The notes beneath the pieces are model-generated. The model made no database searches, was not told the origin of the DNA, and saw only the letters and a list, made by a program, of their open reading frames with translations. 48,523 bases of DNA, taken from IMG/VR virus record IMGVR_UViG_3300027749_000170, positions 1 to 48,523 of that record. One strand, written 5' to 3'. Numbering within the stretch: position 1 is the stretch's first letter; every line of letters starts with the position of its first letter. This DNA is from a virus. The translations under genes were made by a program, and so were the position numbers. Below, one piece after another: positions 28,201-34,728 of the stretch.

Positions 28201-29980
28201 AAAAAATGTATCACGTGCTACAGTTATAAGTTTATTATCAAGCATAAATGATGTTCATGGAACTTATGTTTTAGTTAATGGAATACCCATAGAAGAAATA
28301 ACTCAAGAACAGGCCAATTTAGGTACTTATGGATATGTGGTAGGTCCCTATAGTAATGTCAATAACAGAGCAAGTGTGACAGTTTATAATTTACCCACAT
28401 TAGGAACAAATAACATTCAAGCATGGTTCTTAGAATCAAAGTATACAAACTTTAATAGAGTAAATGAAGAGATAATTAATGTAGGAACTAGTCAAACAAT
28501 TTTTGAACTTGAATATGTTCCGGGTAATATTGAACCAGCAAGTGCAGAAGTAATTGTTGAGATCTCTGATAGCACAACTGGAAGAAAAAGATTACTACCG
28601 CCCTGGGTAAGTTATTATCAAGTTATTAATAGTCAATTAACATTTGCCGTGGATAATAAACATAATAGACCTGCAAGTACATATTCACCTAATACAGTAT
28701 CTGTTTACGCAAACGGTATTAAATTACGACCCGGGTTTGACTATACATTAAATGAAGCAAACAGTACCGTTACTATTATTCAAGGACTATTAAATAACGG
28801 AGATGTTGTTGCGGTTGTTGGACTTATAGACTATGATTATAATATAGAAGGAAATTTATTAAAATTAACAACTCCTGTATCCAATATTGATATAAAGGTT
28901 ACATCTTTTACAGATCACGATAATATGTTAATTAAAACTGAAAGATTTGATGGATCTCTAACCCGTCGTTTTACACTATCTTTCCCTCCATTATCAGATG
29001 ATTACGTCTGGGTATATGTTGACGGAGTTTTATTAACTGCTAGAAATGAATTTGATATATTAGATGATTCGCGTACAATCGAAGTAAGTGATTTAATATC
29101 AGTTACTACAGCATCATCGATTGCCATTACTACTATTAATCCTCCATCGTTTGGTAATTATATACTCGGTTACAGAGTATTCAACGATATGTTCAATAGA
29201 AGTCATTTTAAACGATTGTCGGCATTTCATAGTACCACATTATTAAAACCATTAAAACACACCGATAGTGAAATTTATTTAACAGACGGTAATGGAATAA
29301 TTCCTCCTAATCCATTAATTAATAAACCGGGTATTGTTATAATTGATGGTGAACGTATTGAATTTGGTGAAAAAGACGGTAATGTATTAAGACAATTACG
29401 AAGAAGTACTTTAGGAACAGGCCCTGCAACGTTTTCGAATGTTGGTACCCAAGTTTTTGATCAGAGTACTCAGCAAACAATACCGTATACTGAAACAACA
29501 TTAATACAAACAACATCTACCACTGCTACTATATATGTTATTAATACTTTAACTACAACTGCAACAGGTGCTGGAATTGTGTTAAATCCATACATAGATG
29601 CGGTTAATCAGGTTACTGTATATTATGGTGGCCGCCAATTACGTAAAACATCTTTATCAGTTGCTCTTGATAAATTTTCTAATCAAGCAATTAAAATATT
29701 TGATCCAGAATTTACTATAAACACAGCTACTAATACATTAAGGTTAAATATTTCTGACTCCAATGGAATAGACACAGATATTACTATTGTACAAAGAAAA
29801 GGATATGTATGGACTGGAACTGAATCATTATTGACCAGTGGTGTTATACAGGCACAATTCTTACGTAAGAGAAAATCAATATTACCCGATACATATTATT
29901 TTGGTGCAAGTCCAATAATTACAGCAGATGATTATGAAATTATTACCGACAACAATAACAACCCCTTAGAAGGATATTAA
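16220..29980 (+). CDS. Giant (4,586 aa) baseplate/fibre structural protein with FG-GAP repeat region
   Basis: The start is the ATG at 16220; a GTG 12 nt upstream overlaps gp6 and is less likely. The N terminus (FLPDYLKSDKNSKFLAGTIDP, then FYSYDPYIDWDKLVNYSQYYW) matches a class of very large virion proteins encoded after gp6 in marine T4-like phages, a position held in T4 by gp7 (1,032 aa). Residues about 1975-2554 hold seven FG-GAP-like repeats, interrupted by a helical insert. Residues near 2960 and 3325-3390 hold GxGYTxxPxVTISGGG beta repeats. Fibre modules of the form VYVNGxxLxxGxDY occur near residues 775-825 and 4160-4320, with related segments further on. No catalytic motif was recognised. 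Likely role: outer baseplate wedge plus host-contact appendage. Confidence 0.8.
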   Translation: MATNKKSVNFLPDYLKSDKNSKFLAGTIDPLIQSPKLERIDGFVGSVITPNYNPTIDSYIKEDSNLRTNYSLEPALVFKDKSSNITDVVAFDDIINEIGIQGGKVDNINRLFKSEFYSYDPYIDWDKLVNYSQYYWLSTGPDSIFFAGDIDINDNIIGKTSYVMPNGYALSNGMKIKFSPDILPESYRDKEFYVEGVGKSINFIDIKLLDVNELSNILYNETFDSDKFDTFPFDGDKKLPLIPEYVTINRASLDLNPWTRYNRWFHSEIIRITAKINNQPFLLPLDARALRPIIEFKPNIQLHNFGNKGIGRISVIDTDTTDAFSSVDGTIGYYVDGVLLEEGTTVIFNADVHDDVRGKIYTVQYDLSKNPYILRLTEAVTPNLLESIAINLGTSYSGTTWHYSSYTNTDGEIKNIWVKSQEHKKINQAPLFDLFDRDNISYTDKNSNFVGSKIFGYDIGTGTSDNILGFPLKYKNSVGVGSYLFKNYFMTDSIELVTNGVSSIISTGVTYFKLFDILALTNVWSPSTDYQIPIIETQTILTATNTVSILSITPPSDISVIASINSILTTATLSTSTLTLTFNKTLNVNDVLLLKITSDQIPNSNGHYDTPISLTNNPLNGNISTFTLSELSDHLYTMISRIDTFSGSFPGLSNLRDLTDYSIYGTRLIINANPIVFAQIFLGKKNHNVVDAIRHAGDQYNQFKINLLTAMETVDSQLSPADALDKILIDLNSNKELHSSYYRSDMLGYGSNKIKRTYTISSSNNTHYPIGLDFNLTMLSFKSVLIYVNDIQLVNGIDYNFLIDEVIISKLLSIGDIIEIYYYPDTLGSFVPATPSKLGLYPAYPPNIYNDDSYLSSDVVVIRGHDGSIMQSYGDYRDDIILEYEKRIYNNIKVKYDPTIFDINAIIPGVFRKNEYLLSDVNDILIKDFTKWAGIYNIDTTINNIYDAGNPFTWNYKNSVNTVTNTNVSGYWRGIYKYFYDTDTPDTHPWEMLGYISKPNWWDTYYSWTDTIKRSALILAITKGYTDKPPSTVVNSKYARPKFSSIVPVNSIGELLAPSEFLVNDVGYYDKISDWKFGDHGPAETAWRRSSYWPFVLNSAAALLYPCTYTTSMYDTSRISSNKNTGQLTYLEDDLYLNPKKLLVEGYNNAQTAGFGVYVVEKGIQKDLNYLDILKQDLNYINFNLFHKIGGFVSKDKLQVIIDSIDPLSQSLGAILPPENYNLLLNVSNPIKSASISGVVIQKLNNKFVIKGYDKLNPYFNILSPNKSSSSGALTIGGKSEQFTEWSGAITSTGLGSIDITSPTNVTTRYYKQGQLVRYNNRYYRVKVGHATQSTFDITLFYSLPELPMVGGATIQLSSGFNNTVIQVSYGSQYSTVQEIYDILIGYGAYLESQGFIFDEFNTELNEVIDWKYTGKEFLYWTTQNWADGNLITLSPFADYLKYSYIDSIVDNISTGDYEYSLLKADGQSFPINNFRLSREDGVCIINTIDTLEGIFFATLNSVQKEHGMVIDNTTIFNDTIYDIETGYKQRRIKITGFRTAGWNGDLLSPGFVYDNVKIIDWAEYGSYLPGTVVRYNGAYYQSNIRIRNDKTFDFTKWNKLNSKPKSNLLPNFDYKINQFEDFYSLDIDNFDVSQQKLAQHLIGYTPRQYLNNIITNPVSQYKFYQGFIKEKGTKNAIDKLSKVGRFTRQGDISFEEEWAFRVGDYGGFSTYNEIEFSLQEELELENPYLVKFVGSIPSNTTPLTNYKLPSDLLITPEDYVSSSTFNTYPSTFLDTNFELTTAGYVRADDVTVTAYNKNSLLDIANNLLIQEGNTVWLGFLENGDWDVYRYTNLSPKVAGVYISSPGVNITFTTDINHNLSIGDIVSVVRFNQQVDGIHIITDIPRLDQFTVSSALTTISNADLLSNGMLFKFEKARYSNIQDLINSNNISKLNFNEKVWIDNGTNDKWQVYKKIENYNIGYINTASTTAFDQQFGYSIYSQENNKILLMSATGQYNNTPRYGNISVYFKITNSLSKRFEFTLNSNNLSYCNNQLSNEFGYSLSHDTNKGLFFVGAPAASNIKPLSLTSGTVVLANSNSTPKPYINEGLVKISSYNDAITGEKTEAVLVNPYGTVNSIASHARFGHSIYTNNVDVNTSTTLLVGAPGDSVNTYTGKVYVYSVSRTNYYKATKAQVIYAYAKNTLAELYPSEATLLYWMVIGLETFNQKIINDRIANPALAANIDATRAADSIGILETRGNVVAAFQNQTNPAAPIYPTESEIRYWMINGLGPDNITFITEYRQIRIYYPNVALRIDDERAALLVAATVSIVPHISGLNLTSPNILNFGSQFGDKIAGNATGSVIAITAPYYSNTVTNITGMVQLFNINAVPRYIDKIVSPFGTNDVFGDDIAVSSDGTYIIVSSINVSNSNKSFGKVAIYKFNGSTATIQQIIDNPLPRSGMKFGVSVSISDDNNTLAISALGTNNTETLTFDKNSKKGETVFDGGATRFISNIPNSGVVYVYGNLNGYFVFAEKIADPLAIAGNGFGYSVLATNNDIFVGSPSTTAISRLFEFYKIDKSVNGLKLLREQTDLVDVSGIDRIALIDSFKEELIEYLDVIDPLKGKIAGIAEQELKYKSAFDPAIYSIGTELSIVDTELSWIDDHVGELWWDLSTAKYQWYEQGDEIFRKNNWGKLFPGATIDVYEWVKSDLLPSEWAAQADTNQGLTKGISGQPKYPNNSIVSVKQLFNNVTGSVEDIYFFWVKNKVTVPNVKNRRISSYQVSRIILDPVANGLKFIEILSADSLAFANVQPMLIGNRINANIASNLNKNKIPKHTEWVLMAEGNNNQMPPPLLEKKLIDSLLGHDFFGNIVPSNLLTYRNRYGIGIRPQQTLFKDRIEALRNQIIFVNSILINERITGNYNFNNLNSYDPTPDELSREYDIVVGDFTEINGINTLQFEQASLTCTINNGKIISVEVLAQGYGYKITPLVTIISSSGKNAVILTEINSRGQVINATISNSGSGYVDIPSLIVRPHTVIVTHDSRYNNRWTEHQFNYNSRNTDRASWTMIKNQKYDTRLYWNYVDWTSKNYNSFKDYKYVIEGTYGLSTLENIRVGDYVKINNVGDGRSIILEKLADSVIGNFSSHYDVVFSQKGTIQISESLWKFSNKHVAYDDATLEENLYDQIPDIELYRILLALKDDIFVNNLKVYWNKFFFAAVKYAFTEQKLLDWAFKTSFINVTNTVGTLDQRPVYKLDNEKYFEEYVKEVKPYHTNIRNYISKYTSLDENSNLLFADFDAPSYYNTATDKFEVVTLSNTTLTNQQPWKSWADNYTYFVGSIIVADPGIGYTQIPTVTISGGGTKVTSIATAEAYLRNGGIYQILVTNPGAGYTITPIVTISGGGPNVISTASVSVSLLNFTTRKNIISLRFDRVSADPEIGNIDVNDTFICSGKQDKFILSILADRNKLDIFPTLDGKLILSNDYTIQYYRDENKKEYSRFVFLNYIPRKDQIFRISYKKSIELYTAVDRITKFNTSTDSISSFMSGIEYPNNIIQGLPFEYSASWDNVQNNAKYDVSAWSDVIGYYASAKLVRNVQIGTSTLYLSTTTDIYIGQVINFLNSTTNRIRRDTIVVGINTTASTITISQPYYVIKTVKSTATSIGSNIVITTAKPFNGDIVLGDVVTIAGMDYNQFNGQYTISSILDNDKFIVKARAVLPTTSTIITFGDANATISTIPVAINTASVLISYSSDIYSKSISNTITIELSIPYTEIARIKIFKDNETAEMPTGIPITGPYPNSEYYYLTVDPITKNVIANFYQMGHATYKLEYYIYGNTTVEFWKTDINQSDLESSISGGSWAWNNFIGGQGITFTSTSVISGNTPIAIDGDQFVSERSNYAPEECVNGHVLDSLGINVYTKAAVSYPTVLSGSFPVTAGTFVSATLSIPTTQYAGMIVHYNGIMFSRVDNVLDLSSSTQYYMVGNTIHIGPQSISGRGGYTMITIGGDYSVLDSNLILVKNVSRATVISLLSSINDVHGTYVLVNGIPIEEITQEQANLGTYGYVVGPYSNVNNRASVTVYNLPTLGTNNIQAWFLESKYTNFNRVNEEIINVGTSQTIFELEYVPGNIEPASAEVIVEISDSTTGRKRLLPPWVSYYQVINSQLTFAVDNKHNRPASTYSPNTVSVYANGIKLRPGFDYTLNEANSTVTIIQGLLNNGDVVAVVGLIDYDYNIEGNLLKLTTPVSNIDIKVTSFTDHDNMLIKTERFDGSLTRRFTLSFPPLSDDYVWVYVDGVLLTARNEFDILDDSRTIEVSDLISVTTASSIAITTINPPSFGNYILGYRVFNDMFNRSHFKRLSAFHSTTLLKPLKHTDSEIYLTDGNGIIPPNPLINKPGIVIIDGERIEFGEKDGNVLRQLRRSTLGTGPATFSNVGTQVFDQSTQQTIPYTETTLIQTTSTTATIYVINTLTTTATGAGIVLNPYIDAVNQVTVYYGGRQLRKTSLSVALDKFSNQAIKIFDPEFTINTATNTLRLNISDSNGIDTDITIVQRKGYVWTGTESLLTSGVIQAQFLRKRKSILPDTYYFGASPIITADDYEIITDNNNNPLEGY
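22142..23880 (+). other. FG-GAP (integrin alpha-type) seven-repeat region with helical insert, within the giant protein
   Basis: Seven repeats start with FGYS, FGYS, FGHS, FGDK, FGDD, KFGVS and GFGYS, each followed by a hydrophobic strand (such as LLVGAPGD or VIAITAPYY) and a G-x-V-x-V/L-Y/F strand. Seven blades would close one beta-propeller. Between repeats three and four, about 22,720-23,170, is an insert with two similar helical halves (YPSEATLLYWMVIGL and YPTESEIRYWMINGL). FG-GAP propellers in integrins and bacterial surface proteins mediate binding; a receptor-binding role here is inference. Confidence 0.7.
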
Positions 29981-29981
29981 A

Positions 29982-31241
29982 ATGACAAACATTACACAAG
30001 CACCTTTTATTACAGCAGGACCTGGTACTGGGTTTGTAGTAACAGATTCTTTAGCAGTATCAAGAATACGTTATACAGATTTATTGACAGTATTATCAAG
30101 GGACCTTCGAGGAGTGCAGGGGGTACAAGGTAGTAATACAGGTGTTCAAGGTACAATTGGTATTCAAGGAATACAAGGATGGAGAGGAACACAAGGAACA
30201 AATGGTCGAGGAATAATTGGTAGTCAGGGGACATCTGGATCTGCTGTTGCTCAAGGTGCTCAAGGAACTCAAGGTCGTCAAGGCATCACTGGTAGTCAAG
30301 GTACTACGGGTACTCAAGGATTTGGAAATCAAGGAACAAACGGAACTGCTGTTGCTCAGGGTGCTCAGGGTATACAGGGCATAACCGGTCCAGCATCGTT
30401 GGCTATTAATACACAAATTTTATATAACGATAACGAGTCGGTTGTAGGTGATCCAGCATTAACCTGGGATAAAATTACTAAAACTATAACCGTGGGGTTA
30501 GGTAGCACTGCCGGAACCACGTTAATTAAAGGATATTATAGTAACGGTGCATTAACTGTATTTGGTACTGAATATTCAAGTGGCGGTCCTATGTTAGGAT
30601 ATGGAGTAACACCAAGTACCGGTGCAACTGATGCATTTTTAAGTGCAACAAACGGCGGTCCTCTTCAGCGAGCTGCATATACAATTGCTGGAAATACCCA
30701 TAAATGGTTTTCGGGTCCTGGACAAACTGTTGCAGTAGGTGGTGCAGTTTCGATAACAAAAATGATGTATCTCGACAGCACCGGGTTAACTGTTAATGGA
30801 AACTTAACTCTTAATGGTGGTACATTTGCAAATGCAGTACCTACTGGAGGAATTATTATGTGGTCGGGCGGTAGTATTCCAAGCGGGTGGGCACTATGCG
30901 ATGGTTCAAACGGAACTCCTGATTTACGTAATCGATTTATTGTCGGTGCTGGTTCGTCTTATACAGGCGGCGATGTAGGCGGCTCAAAAGATGCTGTTGT
31001 TGTAAGTCACACACACAGTATTACTGACCCGGGTCACGTTCACAATAGTCAATATGATAACCGTACGCCGGGCAGTATTGATTATACCGGAGCAGGTAGT
31101 GAAATTGGTGGTATGGGATCACCATACACTTATCCAACCACTGCTGCTGTTACAGGGATTACTATTGATACCAATGGTGTTAGTGGAACTAATAAAAATT
31201 TACCGCCGTATTATGCCCTAGCATTTATTATGAAAACATAA
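29982..31241 (+). CDS. Collagen-like tail fibre with C-terminal tail-collar domain
   Basis: A 419-aa protein. Residues about 44-135 are collagen-like G-x-y triplets dominated by GxQG (for example GVQGVQG, GIQGIQG, GAQGTQG), interrupted in places, so an interrupted triple-helical stalk is expected. The C terminus (about 282-419) matches the phage tail-collar domain: GGIIMWSGGSIPSGWALCDG, then TPDLRNRFIVGAG, a His-rich HTHS segment and the terminal NLPPYYALAFIMKT. This is the shape of a short-tail-fibre/needle protein (T4 gp12-like in its collar part). It starts 1 nt after the giant gene stops. Likely function: host-surface binding. Confidence 0.85.
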   Translation: MTNITQAPFITAGPGTGFVVTDSLAVSRIRYTDLLTVLSRDLRGVQGVQGSNTGVQGTIGIQGIQGWRGTQGTNGRGIIGSQGTSGSAVAQGAQGTQGRQGITGSQGTTGTQGFGNQGTNGTAVAQGAQGIQGITGPASLAINTQILYNDNESVVGDPALTWDKITKTITVGLGSTAGTTLIKGYYSNGALTVFGTEYSSGGPMLGYGVTPSTGATDAFLSATNGGPLQRAAYTIAGNTHKWFSGPGQTVAVGGAVSITKMMYLDSTGLTVNGNLTLNGGTFANAVPTGGIIMWSGGSIPSGWALCDGSNGTPDLRNRFIVGAGSSYTGGDVGGSKDAVVVSHTHSITDPGHVHNSQYDNRTPGSIDYTGAGSEIGGMGSPYTYPTTAAVTGITIDTNGVSGTNKNLPPYYALAFIMKT

Positions 31242-31273
31242 TATTTAAATAAGAAATACAGCGAGAATATGGA

Positions 31274-31281
31274 TATAAATA
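31274..31281 (+). promoter_or_regulatory. T4-type late promoter TATAAATA
   Basis: A perfect match to the T4 late -10 consensus TATAAATA lies in the only 60-nt gap inside this part of the structural block, 21 nt before the ATG of the 214-aa gene. Together with gp55 in this window it supports T4-style late transcription. It probably serves the fibre genes 31303-35973. Confidence 0.8.
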
Positions 31282-31302
31282 CACTATCAACTTATATAAA
31301 TT

Positions 31303-31947
31303 ATGACAATTCCAACTAATAATCAATCCACTGCTCCACAGTCAAAACCCAATGAATCGGGTGCTGTCAGCATTCAAGGTCATATTAAAATCTTTGATCC
31401 CGTTACTAAGGAAGTACTTATTGATAAAAGAAATGCAATTCATTATGAGAATTTCTCTATTGCACTAGCACAAAGTATATCAAATAATGATGGACCAATT
31501 GGAGAAATGGTGTTTGGTAATGGTGGATCTCGAGTAGACCCAACTGGAATTATTACCTATTTAACTCCGAATAATGTAGGAAGTAATGCTGGATTATATA
31601 ATCAAACTTATTATAAAACAGTAGATGCTAAACGACGGTATTCTTTAGATCCTGCAAGAAACTTTATGGAAACTCGACATATTATAGGAACAGCATATTC
31701 AGATGTTCTTGTCAGTTGTTTATTAGATTTTGGTGAGCCAAATAATCAATCTGCATTTGATACAGGTACGTCTAGCACTACTGATTATATATTTGATGAA
31801 TTAGGTTTAAAATCTTATTCTGCTGCTGGCCCCAACGAAGGAATGTTGTTAACTCATGTGATATTCCATCCTGTACAAAAATCTTTAAACAGGATGATTC
31901 AAGTTGACTATACCATAAGAATTCAAAGTATAAGTAGTGGAATTTAA
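31303..31947 (+). CDS. Conserved virion-associated protein, unknown role (214 aa)
   Basis: I do not recognise a named family. The N terminus is polar and disordered, followed by a beta-rich core (VSIQGHIKIFDPVTKEVLID, then NFSIALAQSI). The motif GEMVFGNGGSRVDPTGIITYL resembles conserved structural proteins of marine phages that precede fibre genes. There is no signal peptide or membrane segment. Its place between the collar fibre and the fibre paralogues, behind a perfect late promoter, points to a baseplate or fibre-attachment component. Confidence 0.6.
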   Translation: MTIPTNNQSTAPQSKPNESGAVSIQGHIKIFDPVTKEVLIDKRNAIHYENFSIALAQSISNNDGPIGEMVFGNGGSRVDPTGIITYLTPNNVGSNAGLYNQTYYKTVDAKRRYSLDPARNFMETRHIIGTAYSDVLVSCLLDFGEPNNQSAFDTGTSSTTDYIFDELGLKSYSAAGPNEGMLLTHVIFHPVQKSLNRMIQVDYTIRIQSISSGI

Positions 31948-31949
31948 TC

Positions 31950-33686
31950 ATGGCATATACATTACGTTTTTCAGACCCAAACACCACAACAACAATTACT
32001 GTGCCTTCAATTTTTGAAGGCACAGGTGTCAACATTGATTCTACAAGTTTAACACTGGTGGGTTCTGGATATCAAAACTATGGTCTTCCTGTAGCACAAA
32101 ACTTTTTAAAATTATTAGAAAATTTTGCTAGTCCTTCAGAACCGTTACATGCAATCAAGGGTCAACTTTGGTATGACACAAGTAATACATCAAAACCAAT
32201 ATTACGAATTAATAATGGTACAGGTACTTCTGGAAGATGGCCATCTGCAAATGGTATATATCAACAGATAGTTGACCCTACTATTCGTTATACTAGTATA
32301 TCCACTGGTGATATTTGGGTAGACACAGCAAATAATCAATTAAAAATTAGATATAATAATCAATGGACAATAGTAGGACCAAGTGTACTAAATGGAGAAA
32401 TTAAAACTGGAATTGAAACAGTACTTATTCCAGCCACAGATGGAAATAATTATCCAATTGTAAAAAATTGGGCAAATGGCTATGTGGTTGAAATTATTTC
32501 CTACAATGCATTTACTCCTAGAACAGTTATTGATGGATTTTCTACAATAAAAATTGGTACAAATATTACAACCAAAGTTTTAGCAAAATATAATGGATTG
32601 GCAGAAAAAGCATCTGCACTTGAATCGTCATCGGGTGCTGTAGTTACTTCTTCTGATTTATTAAAAAATAGAGCAACTATACAAACACATACTGGAACTC
32701 TTTATATAGAGGACTCTAGTGGATTATATATCCGTCCAACTTCAAATAGTAGCGCTCTTAAATTATATAGTAATATAAACAATAATGGATTTGTTAATTA
32801 TGAAGGGTTAATATTACAAGTAGGAACTCAAAATTCTTATTTAAAATTTAATTCTTCATATGCTAATATTGGTATAAACACCAGTACTTCTTCTACAAGT
32901 CCTACATTAGATGTTGGGGGCGGGGCAAGATTTACTAGTGCTGTAAGTATTACATCAAATGCCGCAGTTGCATTATCAGTAGGAGGTGGAGGAACATTTA
33001 ATGGATCATTATCTTCAAATGGATTATCTGTTAGAGGAACCACAACGTCTACAGGTAAACTAATTGTATATCCTCTAACAGATGCAATTGCAATTGAACC
33101 AATGGAACAAAATGTATATGATATTGGTACTTCACTGAAAAAATTTAGATCAATTTATGTTAGTAACATTTATGGTGTCGATATATTTGCTGGCAGTATT
33201 ACTGGTTCAGCATCGTCTTTGACAAATTCTAAAAAATTTATTATACAAGGTCCTATTACTTCCACATATGCAGTATCATTTAATGGGACAGCAGATGTAA
33301 CATTAGTAACAAATGTAACAAGATCTTTGATAAATGATCAAACTACAACATATACAACAACAGCTACTCAAACATTATTGGTATTGAATACAGCTACTAC
33401 AACATCTAATGTAGAAAAAATATCCAAATCATCTTTTCTATCTGATGTTTATCCCATATTGATTCAACCAGGAATGATTATTCCATTTAGTACATCTACT
33501 AGTATACCATCAGGATTCTTGGTGTGTAATGGCCAGTCAACAAGTACATTTCTATATCCTGCATTATATGCTATTATTGGAAAAAACTACGGAAATGCCG
33601 GTGCTGACACTTTTAGAGTTCCAAACATGTTAACTACCACTTTAATTTCAGGTAGTACCTATTTAACATATCTTATAAAAACATAA
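31950..33686 (+). CDS. Tail fibre protein with GQLWYD module and collar-like C terminus
   Basis: A 578-aa protein. Residues about 30-135 carry a module shared with the next two genes: QNYGLPVAQNFLKLLENFASP, KGQLWYDT, then STGDIWVDTANNQLKI and WTIVGPS. The middle is repetitive beta structure rich in S, T, N and G (about 200-480). The C terminus (about 490-578) is a short tail-collar-like domain: PGMIIPFSTSTSIPSGFLVCNG, ending with ADTFRVPNM. Most likely it is a fibre or receptor-binding protein attached through its N-terminal module. Confidence 0.75.
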   Translation: MAYTLRFSDPNTTTTITVPSIFEGTGVNIDSTSLTLVGSGYQNYGLPVAQNFLKLLENFASPSEPLHAIKGQLWYDTSNTSKPILRINNGTGTSGRWPSANGIYQQIVDPTIRYTSISTGDIWVDTANNQLKIRYNNQWTIVGPSVLNGEIKTGIETVLIPATDGNNYPIVKNWANGYVVEIISYNAFTPRTVIDGFSTIKIGTNITTKVLAKYNGLAEKASALESSSGAVVTSSDLLKNRATIQTHTGTLYIEDSSGLYIRPTSNSSALKLYSNINNNGFVNYEGLILQVGTQNSYLKFNSSYANIGINTSTSSTSPTLDVGGGARFTSAVSITSNAAVALSVGGGGTFNGSLSSNGLSVRGTTTSTGKLIVYPLTDAIAIEPMEQNVYDIGTSLKKFRSIYVSNIYGVDIFAGSITGSASSLTNSKKFIIQGPITSTYAVSFNGTADVTLVTNVTRSLINDQTTTYTTTATQTLLVLNTATTTSNVEKISKSSFLSDVYPILIQPGMIIPFSTSTSIPSGFLVCNGQSTSTFLYPALYAIIGKNYGNAGADTFRVPNMLTTTLISGSTYLTYLIKT

Positions 33687-33688
33687 TT

Positions 33689-34717
33689 ATGGCTTACATT
33701 ATATATAACAACGATGGTTCTGTTTTAGCAAGTATTGCTACTGGGGTAGTTGATAGTGTTTCTACTAGTTTAGATCTTGTTGGAAAAAATGTTGATAACT
33801 ATGGACAGTATCTTAATAATAATTTGGTTAAGTTACTAACAAGTTTTTCCAACAATAATCCACCTGCAAATCCACAACCTGGACAACTATGGTTTAATAC
33901 TACTACAAAAAGATTAAATGTTTTTGATGGAACTTCTTTTAAACCTACATATGGCGCAACAGTAAACGGTACTCCTACTATTACAACTAGTACAGGAGAT
34001 TTATGGTACGACAGTGCTAATAGCCAATTAAAAATATGGAATGGATATACTTATAAGTTGGTTGGTCCGGCTGTGTCTGGACTATTGGGAAAATTTGGTA
34101 TTGAACCTCCCCCAAGTACTATAAGAGACGATGATACAAATGTACCTCAAAAAGTTAGTGTACTGTATTCTTATGGTACTGCTATTGGATTGATTAGTAC
34201 ATCAACTTTTAATATGAAGTCTACTGATTCGGCCGCATATCTTGGTTATGGAACTGTTACATCTGTGGTAAACGGTACAACTTTCCTTCGTGATCTAGAT
34301 GTAAAATCTGATTTATATATCACCGGAGATTATTATATAAATGGAGTTAAACAATTTCCTAATGGTCAAACACTAACTGCCACATTTGATATTACGCCCT
34401 ACGGTAGTCCTGATCCAGTAATGTCAAACGTTGCTACTGCAAAATCAAACATAGAGGCAGGAAATATTGCCATAAAAAACTTTTTACCTTTAGTATTTTC
34501 TACAGTTACAAATATAACATATGGAGAGCTCGGTTACCCAATTAATTCAAATGCTAAGGTTGTTTGTTTATATAATAATGGAGTGTCACTAACTGCATCT
34601 GTTAGAAGATTTAAACTAATTGACGATCCGATACACCCAGGAATTAATATATGGAAATGGTATGATATATATTATACTCCATCTCTTAGTACAGTGACTA
34701 ACATTGTGAGAATTTAA
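33689..34717 (+). CDS. Fibre-type structural protein, paralogue 2 of the GQLWYD family
   Basis: A 342-aa protein. Residues about 20-130 repeat the module of its upstream neighbour: DNYGQYLNNNLVKLLTSFSN, PGQLWFNTTTKRLNVFDG, TGDLWYDSANSQLKIWNG and YKLVGPA. A different beta-rich C-terminal part (about 150-342) carries no recognised domain and lacks the collar ending. It starts 2 nt after the previous stop. The shared N terminus and variable C terminus fit a family of alternative or stacked fibre proteins on one attachment site. Confidence 0.7.
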   Translation: MAYIIYNNDGSVLASIATGVVDSVSTSLDLVGKNVDNYGQYLNNNLVKLLTSFSNNNPPANPQPGQLWFNTTTKRLNVFDGTSFKPTYGATVNGTPTITTSTGDLWYDSANSQLKIWNGYTYKLVGPAVSGLLGKFGIEPPPSTIRDDDTNVPQKVSVLYSYGTAIGLISTSTFNMKSTDSAAYLGYGTVTSVVNGTTFLRDLDVKSDLYITGDYYINGVKQFPNGQTLTATFDITPYGSPDPVMSNVATAKSNIEAGNIAIKNFLPLVFSTVTNITYGELGYPINSNAKVVCLYNNGVSLTASVRRFKLIDDPIHPGINIWKWYDIYYTPSLSTVTNIVRI

Positions 34718-34728
34718 AGGTTAATTCA

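Noticed and set aside
16220-29980. Fused or misassembled set of genes
   Set aside because: The frame is open for 13.7 kb with uniform codon use and domain types, and very long virion proteins in this position are known in marine T4-like phages. An assembly fault cannot be fully excluded from sequence alone.
30100-30400. Possible CRISPR or tandem repeat array
   Set aside because: The repeats are degenerate GxQG codon repeats of a collagen-like stalk, not constant repeats with spacers.
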